Made by a program: the position numbers and the translations under genes
Notes under the pieces: generated by a model
The model's input: only the letters and a program-made list of their open reading frames with translations
Told to the model about the DNA's origin: nothing
Databases searched by the model: none
Shown: positions 8,230-15,315 of the stretch, piece by piece
Position numbering within the stretch: position 1 is the first letter of the stretch
Layout of the letters: each line of letters opens with the position of its first letter
Assembly: GCA_041605955.1 (NCBI GenBank)
Contig: JBFIXI010000028.1
Coordinates: 1-45,390 of the forward strand
DNA length: 45,390 nt
From: JAHEJX01 sp041605955
Lineage (GTDB): Bacteria; Actinomycetota; Acidimicrobiia; Spongiisociales; UBA5794
Reading direction: 5' to 3'

Positions 8230-8941
8230 CCAACACGGCCAAGCTCTCCAACCGCCGCTCCAGGTGATACTCCAAGAACCGACGGGCAACCCCCATGGCA
8301 TCCCGGCTCATTGACGGGTCGAACGCCGGGAGCTCGGCCAGGTCGGCAAAGGCCATCCTGGCCATGTAGTCGGTGACCCCCGCTCTCAAGGCATAGGACC
8401 CGGAAGTGCGGCATGACTCGCAAAGCACGCCACCGTCGGAGAAACTGAAACGAATCAGGTTCTGATCCCGCCCACAGGCGGCACAAGCGTCAAGTGAAGG
8501 CGCCACGCCGACTACCGCAGCGGCTTTGAGCATGAACGCGGTGACTACGTCGGGGTGGGGCTCAACCACATCGAGCGCCTTCAGCCCGCGGTGCAAGAGC
8601 AGGAAAAGGCGTAGCGCCGGTTCGTCCTCTTGGGCCACGGCGTCGGCGACCTCCACCATGGTGCCGGCGGCGATCACTCGGTCGAGATCGGCGCGGATCC
8701 GATGAAACGGCTCCACCAGGGAGACCTGGGTGATCGTATCGAGATTGCGGCCCTCATACAGCACCAGGTCGACGTGACTGAACGGCTCGAGACGTCCCCC
8801 AAATCGACTCTTGGTCTTGCGCACCCCTTTGGCGACGGTCCGCAGCTTGCCGTGATTGGGGCTCAGCAGCACGATCACCCGATCGGCTTCGCCAAACGGA
8901 TAGCTCCGTAAGACGATGCCCTGATCGTGACGAAGTCCCAT
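8222..8941 (-). CDS. recO: DNA repair protein RecO
   Basis: A 239-residue RecO, which loads RecA onto SSB-coated DNA with RecR in recombinational repair. The N-terminal OB fold begins MGLRHDQGIVLRSYPFGEAD and contains LLSPNHGKLRTVAKGVRK. The C-terminal helical domain carries a zinc site from Cys153-x2-Cys156 and Cys174-x2-Cys177. The ATG at 8941 is chosen because it gives the family start; a frame open to 9007 would run over the start of the divergent pterin-dehydratase gene. The 64 bases between the two starts must hold both promoters. recO is normally next to era in actinobacteria; here a sigma-factor fusion gene and the dehydratase gene separate them. Confidence 0.95.
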   Translation of the reverse strand: MGLRHDQGIVLRSYPFGEADRVIVLLSPNHGKLRTVAKGVRKTKSRFGGRLEPFSHVDLVLYEGRNLDTITQVSLVEPFHRIRADLDRVIAAGTMVEVADAVAQEDEPALRLFLLLHRGLKALDVVEPHPDVVTAFMLKAAAVVGVAPSLDACAACGRDQNLIRFSFSDGGVLCESCRTSGSYALRAGVTDYMARMAFADLAELPAFDPSMSRDAMGVARRFLEYHLERRLESLAVLDV

Positions 8942-9005
8942 GGTGGAGAGGGTAACGGGCTCTTGGGAAATAACCTGGGAAGCCACGCCGAGTCTGGAGG
9001 TAGAC

Positions 9006-9290
9006 ATGAGTCGACTCGATGAGACTGCCCGAGCCGAGTTTCTCGCCGCTCACGGCGACTGGGATCTCGAAGGCGAGACCATCTCGAAGACCTTCGTTCA
9101 TCGCGACTTCAAGGAGTCGATGGGCTTCGTGATCCAAGTCGCGTTGGCGGCTGAGGTGGCCGATCATCATCCCGACATCGACATCCGATGGAACAAGGTC
9201 AAGCTGACGCTTACGACACACGATGCCGGTGCGCTGACGGCCAAAGACACTGCGCTGGCGAAGGAGATCGACGGGTTCGTAGACCGCTAG
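9006..9290 (+). CDS. phhB: 4a-hydroxytetrahydrobiopterin dehydratase (PCD/DCoH family)
   Basis: A 94-residue pterin-4a-carbinolamine dehydratase, which recycles the pterin cofactor after aromatic amino-acid hydroxylation; bacterial members may also serve molybdopterin metabolism. The signature VADHHPDIDIRWNKVKLTL with the catalytic His pair and the following THDAGALTAKD are intact. GGAGG at 8996-9000 stands 5 bases before ATG 9006, which fixes the start. No phenylalanine hydroxylase gene is in the window. The gene is divergent from recO. Confidence 0.92.
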   Translation: MSRLDETARAEFLAAHGDWDLEGETISKTFVHRDFKESMGFVIQVALAAEVADHHPDIDIRWNKVKLTLTTHDAGALTAKDTALAKEIDGFVDR

Positions 9291-9426
9291 CACGACCTGA
9301 CAACGCCACCGACCGGCTGGGCGCCGAGCTGGTCGACGCACTGGAATGCGAGATCCTGGACCCGGCGGACTTTCCTTCCCCACAGCCGGGACGGCCGGAG
9401 ATCACCGGGTAGGGGCGTACCGAATA

Positions 9427-9441
9427 GCGCTGACCCAGCGC
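9427..9441. terminator. Small hairpin between convergent genes
   Basis: A perfect 6-base stem GCGCTG / CAGCGC with a 3-base loop lies just before the stop of the sigma-fusion gene and after the pterin-dehydratase gene. There is no T-run on either side, so terminator activity is only possible. The rest of 9291-9442 shows no supported gene. Confidence 0.25.
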
Positions 9442-9442
9442 C

Positions 9443-12400
9443 TCAGTCCACGAGGCACGGCAGCAACGTCACCCCGATCTCGGCCGTCTCCGAGAAGTTC
9501 CCGAGAGCATCGCGGGCCTTGACCTTCGCCCATAGCGTGCTGGAGTTGCCATCGACCAGGATTCCGGCAGGAGCGGTGAACTCCACCACGTAACGGTCGT
9601 CCACCAGGGACATCTTGGCCACACCGCTTATCTCCTCACCGGCCACTGTGATGCGCCACAGCAGATCGGCCCCGAGCACCCCCGAGGGATCCGTGACGGT
9701 GGCCGTGTAGGTCGCCGACCGGGGACGCGACGGGCACACTCCCCCACCGACCGGCGGCTCGTAGAAAGCATCGACGTCGACATCGAAGTCATTGATCCCC
9801 GGGCCGTCGACGTCATCGAGGACCAGCGTGACCGTCGCCCGCCCCGTATTCCCCGCGGGGTCGGCGGCAATGACGGTGGCGCTCAGCGGGAAGTCGGCGG
9901 GATCGGCATCCACCAGCAGGCTCACGAGCCCGGTGGCTTCGGCGATCGTGATCACGCCGCCGGCTCCCTGCAATCGGAACGTGATGGCGCGGCCTTCCGG
10001 GTCGGTGGCCATCACCGTACCGACGGCAGTCCCGGCCACCGCATCCGATGGAACGGTGAACGTGGTGTCGGCAATGACCGGTGCTTCGTCAACGTCGGTC
10101 ACGAACAACACGACAAAGAAGTCCGTCGCCGCGCCGTGTTCGTCGACCGCCCGTGCATCGAGGCGATGACGGTCACTGGCCTCGAAGTCGAGCGGTTCGG
10201 TGAGCACGAGCGTGCCGTCGTTGCGTATCTCGAAGACCGATTGCGACAGAGCTTCGAAATGTACGTCGTCGCCGTCCGGATCTGACGCCATGACCCTGCC
10301 GATCACGTTGCCCACCCCGAAGTCCTCGCCGACCGTGAAGGAGGTGTTACCGACGCTGGGCGGATCGTTCGACGCGCTCACGTTGACTCGCACGGAGACT
10401 GCTACGGCATCTGTGCCGTCGGAGATCGACACCGCGAAGAAGTCCACGCCGGTGAAGTTCGGTGGCGGCGTATAGGTCACGGCACCGCGGCGCCTGACAT
10501 CGGCCGTGCCGCCCTTCTCTGTGGTGCGGACACCGGCGTTGTCGACGAAGACGAGATCTCCTTCGACATCGTGCCAGCCGGATAGGATATTTCCGGTGGC
10601 CGTCTCGTCCTCGACGGCCTCTATCACCGGAGCCGGGCCACGGGGTGGGTCGTTGACCGGACTCACCGACACCAGAACGGCAACGGTCACGTCCACGGTG
10701 CCATCGCTCACGGTGTAGCCGAACGTGTCCTCCCCGTACCAATCTGTCGCCGGCCGGTAGACGAGGCTGCCCGGCGTGATGGCGCCGCCGTGCTCGCTCT
10801 GCGGATCGAACGCCGTCATCTCCAGCACGTCTCCGTCGACGTCGAACGCTCCGGCCAACGGATCGAACGAGATCACGCCGTCTTCGGCCATCTCCAATAT
10901 CCCTGGTCCGGGCACCTGGGGTGCGTCATTGACGCCGGTGACCGTGAGCGACACCTGCGCCACCCGGGTCGAGCCATCGCGGCCGCGGATCGAATAGGCC
11001 AGTTGGTCACTGCCGAAGTAGTCGGGATTCGGTGCGTACAGAATCGAGGTGAGCGATACCTGGGCCGTCCCTCGGGTCGGCGCGGTTACGATCTGCGGCA
11101 CCGCCCCGGGCGCATAACCGGCATCATTGGCCAGCACGTCTACCAGCACCGTGTCATCCTCGGCAACCGTGGCTGCGTCGTCCCGGACGACGAACGGCGG
11201 CACGGTGGTAGGTGGCGGCTCGGTCGTGGTCGGCGGTGGCGGCTCGGTCGTGGTCGGCGGTGGCTCACTGGTGGTGGAGGGCGGTGGCTCACTGGTGGTG
11301 GAGGAGACCGGCGGCGCGGTCGTCGTATCGCCCGGAACGACGGTACCCGAACTGTTAGTGGTGCTGGGGGCCGTCGAAGACGGATTCGTTCCCCCAGAGT
11401 TGCGGTCCGTGGTCGAGGGGGACTCGGACGTCGCGGTCACCCCGGCCGAGAGCACGTCAACTGCGCCATCGTCTCCGCTATCGAGCAGGACGGCCCCGCC
11501 TACGAAGAGAACAATGACGAGGATTGCGGCCAACGAAATGGGGCCGACATGAGACTTGAGCCAGACGGCAAATCCAGAGCCACCGCCGGCCCCAACGGCT
11601 GCAGGCGACCCGCTGGAAGCGCCGGTCGCTGCGGGGACGGCCGCCAAATGGGCGGGGGCACCGGCCGAGGCGGGAGCGGTCGCCGCGACCGCCTCCTTGG
11701 CGGCGACGGCGGCGCTGCCCACGGCCGCCGTCTGGACGCTTCCCCATATTGCCGCCTCGAGTCCGGCTGGAATCGGAGCGGCGGCCAGCGCGGCAAACAT
11801 CTTGATCGGGAGGAAGAGCACTTTGAGGTTCTCGTCGCATACCTCACACGACTTGGCGTGGCGATCCACGTCCTTGCGCAGCTGCGGCGTTAGCCCGGCC
11901 CCCTCCTCGGCCGCCACGATGGCGGCGAGCTGGGGACAGTCGGCAGACCCCTTACGCACCAGTAAATAGGTCGCCAAGGTCGCCGTGAAGGACTTCTTCA
12001 TCCGGCTGACCATGGTGTAGGCGTTGCTCTTGGAAACGCCGAGGACTTCGGCGATCTCCGCGCTGTCGAGACCCTGACGGACGTGCAGGTCCATCACCGA
12101 ATACGTCTTCGGATCCAGGCCGGCCGCCGCCTCCCAAATGAGGCGGGCAGCGGCTTGCGCTTCGGCGGAGCGCTCGGGATCACCTGCTCGGTCCGGGTCG
12201 ATCACGCCCAGCTCGGTGGCTTCGCGATCGCTCACGTAGAAATCTCCGACAGCAACCGCACGCTTCGACCGCTCGATCCGGTTGAGGCCATTGCGGTGAG
12301 CGATGGTGAAGAGCCAGCTCTTGAAGCTCTCCGGTTTCTCCAGATGACCCAACCGCTCGAAGGCCTTGATGAACGTGTCTTGGGCAACGTCGGCGGCTTC

Positions 12401-12541
12401 CTGGCGGTCGCGCAGCAGCCGGGTGAGGAAGTCGTAGACGCCGTCGAAGTACTTCTCGTACAGCGCACCGAAGGCGTCCTCGCGTCCCCTCCGGGCGAGC
12501 GTGACCAGTTCAGCGTCCTGAGCCGGCAGCGGGAGTGCCAT
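9443..12541 (-). CDS. Membrane-anchored ECF sigma factor fused to anti-sigma-like zinc finger and cadherin/VCBS-like ectodomain
   Basis: One uninterrupted frame of 1032 residues (1035 with TTG 12550 as start; numbering here uses the longer form). Residues 16-97 are sigma region 2 (FDGVYDFLTRLLRDRQEAAD, SFKSWLFTIAHRNGLNRIER). Residues 131-190 are region 4 (LDSAEIAEVLGVSKSNAYTM). Cys205 and H231-x3-C235-x2-C238 form a zinc-binding anti-sigma pattern (DRHAKSCEVCDEN). An Ala-rich stretch leads to a membrane helix at 335-356 (SLAAILVIVLFVGGAVLL). A Thr/Ser/Pro/Glu stalk spans 375-452. About five VCBS/cadherin-like domains follow (455-913), with DPDGDD and VDGD calcium-type turns. A final domain has Cys939 and Cys1032. 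The sigma part would be cytoplasmic and the repeats outside: a sigma factor with its own anti-sigma and sensor. Sigma/anti-sigma fusions are known in some ECF groups, but I do not know this ectodomain. No clear promoter precedes it. Confidence 0.88.
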   Translation of the reverse strand: MALPLPAQDAELVTLARRGREDAFGALYEKYFDGVYDFLTRLLRDRQEAADVAQDTFIKAFERLGHLEKPESFKSWLFTIAHRNGLNRIERSKRAVAVGDFYVSDREATELGVIDPDRAGDPERSAEAQAAARLIWEAAAGLDPKTYSVMDLHVRQGLDSAEIAEVLGVSKSNAYTMVSRMKKSFTATLATYLLVRKGSADCPQLAAIVAAEEGAGLTPQLRKDVDRHAKSCEVCDENLKVLFLPIKMFAALAAAPIPAGLEAAIWGSVQTAAVGSAAVAAKEAVAATAPASAGAPAHLAAVPAATGASSGSPAAVGAGGGSGFAVWLKSHVGPISLAAILVIVLFVGGAVLLDSGDDGAVDVLSAGVTATSESPSTTDRNSGGTNPSSTAPSTTNSSGTVVPGDTTTAPPVSSTTSEPPPSTTSEPPPTTTEPPPPTTTEPPPTTVPPFVVRDDAATVAEDDTVLVDVLANDAGYAPGAVPQIVTAPTRGTAQVSLTSILYAPNPDYFGSDQLAYSIRGRDGSTRVAQVSLTVTGVNDAPQVPGPGILEMAEDGVISFDPLAGAFDVDGDVLEMTAFDPQSEHGGAITPGSLVYRPATDWYGEDTFGYTVSDGTVDVTVAVLVSVSPVNDPPRGPAPVIEAVEDETATGNILSGWHDVEGDLVFVDNAGVRTTEKGGTADVRRRGAVTYTPPPNFTGVDFFAVSISDGTDAVAVSVRVNVSASNDPPSVGNTSFTVGEDFGVGNVIGRVMASDPDGDDVHFEALSQSVFEIRNDGTLVLTEPLDFEASDRHRLDARAVDEHGAATDFFVVLFVTDVDEAPVIADTTFTVPSDAVAGTAVGTVMATDPEGRAITFRLQGAGGVITIAEATGLVSLLVDADPADFPLSATVIAADPAGNTGRATVTLVLDDVDGPGINDFDVDVDAFYEPPVGGGVCPSRPRSATYTATVTDPSGVLGADLLWRITVAGEEISGVAKMSLVDDRYVVEFTAPAGILVDGNSSTLWAKVKARDALGNFSETAEIGVTLLPCLVD
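11211..11304. repeat. Tandem 24-bp repeats coding for the Thr/Pro/Glu stalk
   Basis: Two exact 24-base units at 11211-11234 and 11235-11258 are followed by two near-identical 24-base units of a second variant at 11259-11282 and 11283-11304. Read on the minus strand each unit encodes eight residues of the TEPPPTT type in the sigma-fusion protein. The exact copies suggest recent slippage or unequal crossover, so stalk length may vary between strains. Confidence 0.8.
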
Positions 12542-12803
12542 GCCTTCCAATCAACTCGCGAAAACCATCAAGAACCGTAGCCGCAGCGACGGCGCCTTGC
12601 GAAGGCGGCAGGACGGCTCGTGACTAGTCATTCGCGCCGCCGGATGACGATCTGCCCTTCCCATTCTGGCCCAGATTCGCCACCGAAAGCGGTGTAGCAG
12701 CCACAGAGAGACACGTCCCACCGGTACAGCCTTCCCTATTGAGACAATCAGAGTCGCGAATTCTTACATCGCCGCCTGGGGCCGCTCGCCCCCGAGATCG
12801 ACC

Positions 12804-13676
12804 TCAGAAGCCCATCCGGTCCAGGATCGGGTCGCGGCGCTGCCAATCCTTTTCGACTTTCACTCGCAGCTCTAGGAAGACTCTCGAACCCAGGAGCCGT
12901 TCGATCTCTCGGCGGGCCTCCTCGCCCACCTCGCGCAGCATCTTTCCCCCTTTGCCGATGACCATGCCCTTCTGACTGTTGCGCTCTACATAGACGGTGG
13001 CTGCGATGTGGACCACTCCGTTGTCCTTGGTGACCATCTCCTCAACCACCACTGCCAGGCTATGCGGAAGCTCTTCACGAAGGCGGGAGAGGTACTTCTC
13101 ACGTATGAGCTCCCCCACCAGGTGCTCTTCGGGTTGATCCGTCGCCATCTCGGCGGGAAACAGGAACGGACCCTCGGGAATGAGCGGTGCGATCTCCCCC
13201 ATGAGCCGGTCGAGCCCGTCGCCGGTGCGCGCCGAGACGGGTACATACGCAGCGAAGTCCCAGTCCGCGGCCACACTCAATTGGCGGGCGATCTGCTCGG
13301 GGGCGGCAATGTCGACCTTGTTGACGGCCACGACGACTGGAATGCCGGAGCCCGCCAGGCGCGCCGCAATCCGGCGATCGCCGGGGCCAATCGTGGCACG
13401 GGCATCGATCACGAAGAGGGCTACGTCGGCCTCGGCCAGGGACCCGTAGACCAGCTGATTGAGGCGTTGCCCCAGCGCAGTTCTCGGCTTGTGCAAGCCT
13501 GGGGTATCGACGAAGACGTACTGGCTGTCACCCTCGGTGAGAACTCCGCGTATCGTGTTGCGTGTGGTCTGGGGGCGAGCCGACGTGATGGCGACCTTCT
13601 CGCCGACGAGCCGATTCACGAGCGTCGACTTCCCGACGTTGGGCCTGCCGACGATCGCAACGAACCCCGACCTCAC
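12804..13676 (-). CDS. era: GTPase Era
   Basis: A 290-residue Era GTPase, which binds the 3' end of 16S rRNA and acts in 30S subunit maturation. The GTPase motifs are intact: GRPNVGKST, the switch region with PQTTRN, DTPGLHKPR, NKVD and VSAR. The C-terminal KH domain has MVIGKGGKMLREVGEEAR. The start is a GTG at 13676 that overlaps the upstream gene's stop as GTGA. It is the last gene of the phoH-pgpH-ybeY-corC-era unit. Some 260 bases without a gene lie between its stop and the sigma-fusion gene (12542-12803); I see no convincing terminator there, only a GGGGC/GCCCC hairpin near 12780 without a T-run. Confidence 0.97.
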   Translation of the reverse strand: MRSGFVAIVGRPNVGKSTLVNRLVGEKVAITSARPQTTRNTIRGVLTEGDSQYVFVDTPGLHKPRTALGQRLNQLVYGSLAEADVALFVIDARATIGPGDRRIAARLAGSGIPVVVAVNKVDIAAPEQIARQLSVAADWDFAAYVPVSARTGDGLDRLMGEIAPLIPEGPFLFPAEMATDQPEEHLVGELIREKYLSRLREELPHSLAVVVEEMVTKDNGVVHIAATVYVERNSQKGMVIGKGGKMLREVGEEARREIERLLGSRVFLELRVKVEKDWQRRDPILDRMGF

Positions 13677-14845
13677 CGCCCGCTGACCCTGACCCGAGCC
13701 ACTCGACGCCCCTGTACCCGGTCGGCAGTGAACAGGTGTTGTTCGAGCTCAAAGGTCTCGCCTTCCTTGGGTACTCGTCCTGCCAGTCCCAGCATCAGCC
13801 CGCCTACGGTGTCCCATTCCTCGGCGGGCAACTCGGCGCCGAGCAGCTGGCCCAATTCTTCGATGCCCAGCCGGGCGTCGATCAAGTAGTCGCCCTCGCC
13901 GAGGTGGGTCACCATCGGCGCCTCATCGTCGTATTCGTCCGCGATCTCGCCGACCAGCTCTTCCAGCAAGTCTTCGATGGTCACCAAGCCGGCGGTACCC
14001 CCGAACTCGTCGACCACGATGGCAAGGTGCACTTGGCTGGCCTGCATCTCTCGCAACAGCTCCGATACCCGCTTCGTCTCGGGAACGAAATAGGGCGGGC
14101 GCATCAGCTCGCGAACGTGAGTTGCTTCGTCACCACCCTCGTCCATGAGCTGCAACAACTCGCGTGCGTACAGGACTCCCTCGATATTGTCGATGCCGTC
14201 GCCGAGCACGGGAATGCGGCTTCGTCCTGCCTCGAGCACGAGATCGAGCGCGCTGGCCGCCGTGGCCGTCGCCGGCAACGTGATCATGTCGGTGCGTGGC
14301 ACGAGCACTTCACGCACCAGCGTGTCGGTGAAGTCGAGCACCGATGAGATCAGCTCCTTCTCCTGTACATCGTCCGCGTCGTCTTCGGCTTCGACGACCG
14401 TCCCCTCATCGAGATCGCTGATGACGTCGGCGGCTGCGTCTCCCAGGGCGATGGCCGGTCGCAGCAGCCAAGCGAAGCGGTACGCCAGCGACACGGGCCG
14501 CCGCCGACCGAAAGTGCGGGGCAGCAGGTCACCGGCCAGTACCAGAAGCACCGCGAGCGCCACGAGGTCTGCGAAGAGTTGGATTCCACTAGAGAGCCGC
14601 GTCAAGGCCCACGTGGCGGGAATGGCGGCAGACACCAGCAAGCTGGTGTGCACCATGCCCAATGCGGGCTGCAGGCGGGGGCGGTCTTCCAGTAGCGCGG
14701 CCACCTGGGCGGCCCTGGTATCGCCATCCGCCGCGTCGTGGACTGCGTCGGCGCGCGGGGTGCGCACCAGCGAAGCCCCGGCAGCTCTAATCAACCCGGT
14801 GACCAACACCAGGAGAGCCGACAGCACTAAGGCGAGCACCGTCAC
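13673..14845 (-). CDS. CorC/HlyC-type membrane protein with CBS pair
   Basis: A 390-residue protein of the CorC/CNNM-like family (often labelled hemolysin), linked to Mg/Co transport in relatives. It has a hydrophobic N-terminal part with about three membrane segments (first LALVLSALLVLVTGLI), a linker ending VQEKELISSVLDFTDTLVRE, the usual entry to two CBS domains (with VPRTDMITLPA and IVVDEFGGTAGLVTIEDLLE), and a C-terminal transporter-associated domain (DTVGGLMLGLAGRVPKEGE). The membrane part is shorter than a full DUF21 domain and weakly conserved. The GTG at 14845 overlaps the ybeY stop as GTGA. It sits between ybeY and era as in most actinobacteria. Confidence 0.9.
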   Translation of the reverse strand: MTVLALVLSALLVLVTGLIRAAGASLVRTPRADAVHDAADGDTRAAQVAALLEDRPRLQPALGMVHTSLLVSAAIPATWALTRLSSGIQLFADLVALAVLLVLAGDLLPRTFGRRRPVSLAYRFAWLLRPAIALGDAAADVISDLDEGTVVEAEDDADDVQEKELISSVLDFTDTLVREVLVPRTDMITLPATATAASALDLVLEAGRSRIPVLGDGIDNIEGVLYARELLQLMDEGGDEATHVRELMRPPYFVPETKRVSELLREMQASQVHLAIVVDEFGGTAGLVTIEDLLEELVGEIADEYDDEAPMVTHLGEGDYLIDARLGIEELGQLLGAELPAEEWDTVGGLMLGLAGRVPKEGETFELEQHLFTADRVQGRRVARVRVSGR

Positions 14846-15315
14846 GGGCGCCTCTTCTCGACCGCAGCGAGCAGCTCCCGCTCCCGCTGTTCCATCCGCT
14901 CGGCATCGGCGTCTACAACGTGGTCGTAGCCGAGAAGATGGAGGATTCCGTGGACGACCATCAGCGCCATTTCGTCCGGGAAGGGTACCCCCGCGGCGGC
15001 CGCGTTGCTGGCGACCACCTGGGGGCAAACGAAAACGTCACCGATGAGGAACGGAACCGCCGGCGCCACGAGCTGAGGTGCCGATCCCGGGCTCAGGCTC
15101 TCGAGCGGAAAGGCCAGCACGTCCGTGGGACCGGAGCGCCCTAGATGAGCTTGGTTGAGCTCAGCCATCGCCGCCGGGTCGACGAGCTGTATCGAGACCT
15201 CTGCCGCAGCCAGCCCCTCGGCGGCGAGCGTAGTCTGAGCGATGGCGCTCAGCTCGCCGGGGTCTATCGGCGGCTGCGAGGGATCATCTCTGTCGTCGGC
15301 GAAGTCGACCGTCAT
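14842..15315 (-). CDS. ybeY: Endoribonuclease YbeY
   Basis: A 157-residue zinc-dependent endoribonuclease for 16S rRNA 3' end maturation and ribosome quality control. The metal site HGILHLLGYDH (His122, His126, His132) is intact, and the preceding GPTDVLAFPLE and IGDVFVCPQV segments fit the family. The ATG at 15315 overlaps the pgpH stop as ATGA, and its own stop overlaps the corC-like start. Its place between the HD-domain gene and era matches its link to 30S maturation. Confidence 0.96.
   Translation of the reverse strand: MTVDFADDRDDPSQPPIDPGELSAIAQTTLAAEGLAAAEVSIQLVDPAAMAELNQAHLGRSGPTDVLAFPLESLSPGSAPQLVAPAVPFLIGDVFVCPQVVASNAAAAGVPFPDEMALMVVHGILHLLGYDHVVDADAERMEQRERELLAAVEKRRP

Noticed and set aside
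9301..9412. Stretch after the pterin dehydratase with high third-position GC in one frame, ending in TAG
   Set aside because: About 37 codons look coding-like (DNATDRLGAELVDALECE) but no start codon lies in a suitable place; not enough to call a gene.
11211..11304. Regular repeats considered as a CRISPR array
   Set aside because: The units are directly adjacent without spacers and lie in frame in a coding sequence.
10790..11893. Plus-strand open frame of 367 codons opposite the sigma fusion
   Set aside because: Composition is Gly/Arg repeats that mirror the stalk and Ala-rich linker; no recognisable domain.
12551..12803. Gap upstream of the sigma fusion searched for an ECF-type self-regulated promoter
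   Set aside because: GGGAAG and CGTC words occur, but not at the 16-17 base spacing needed.
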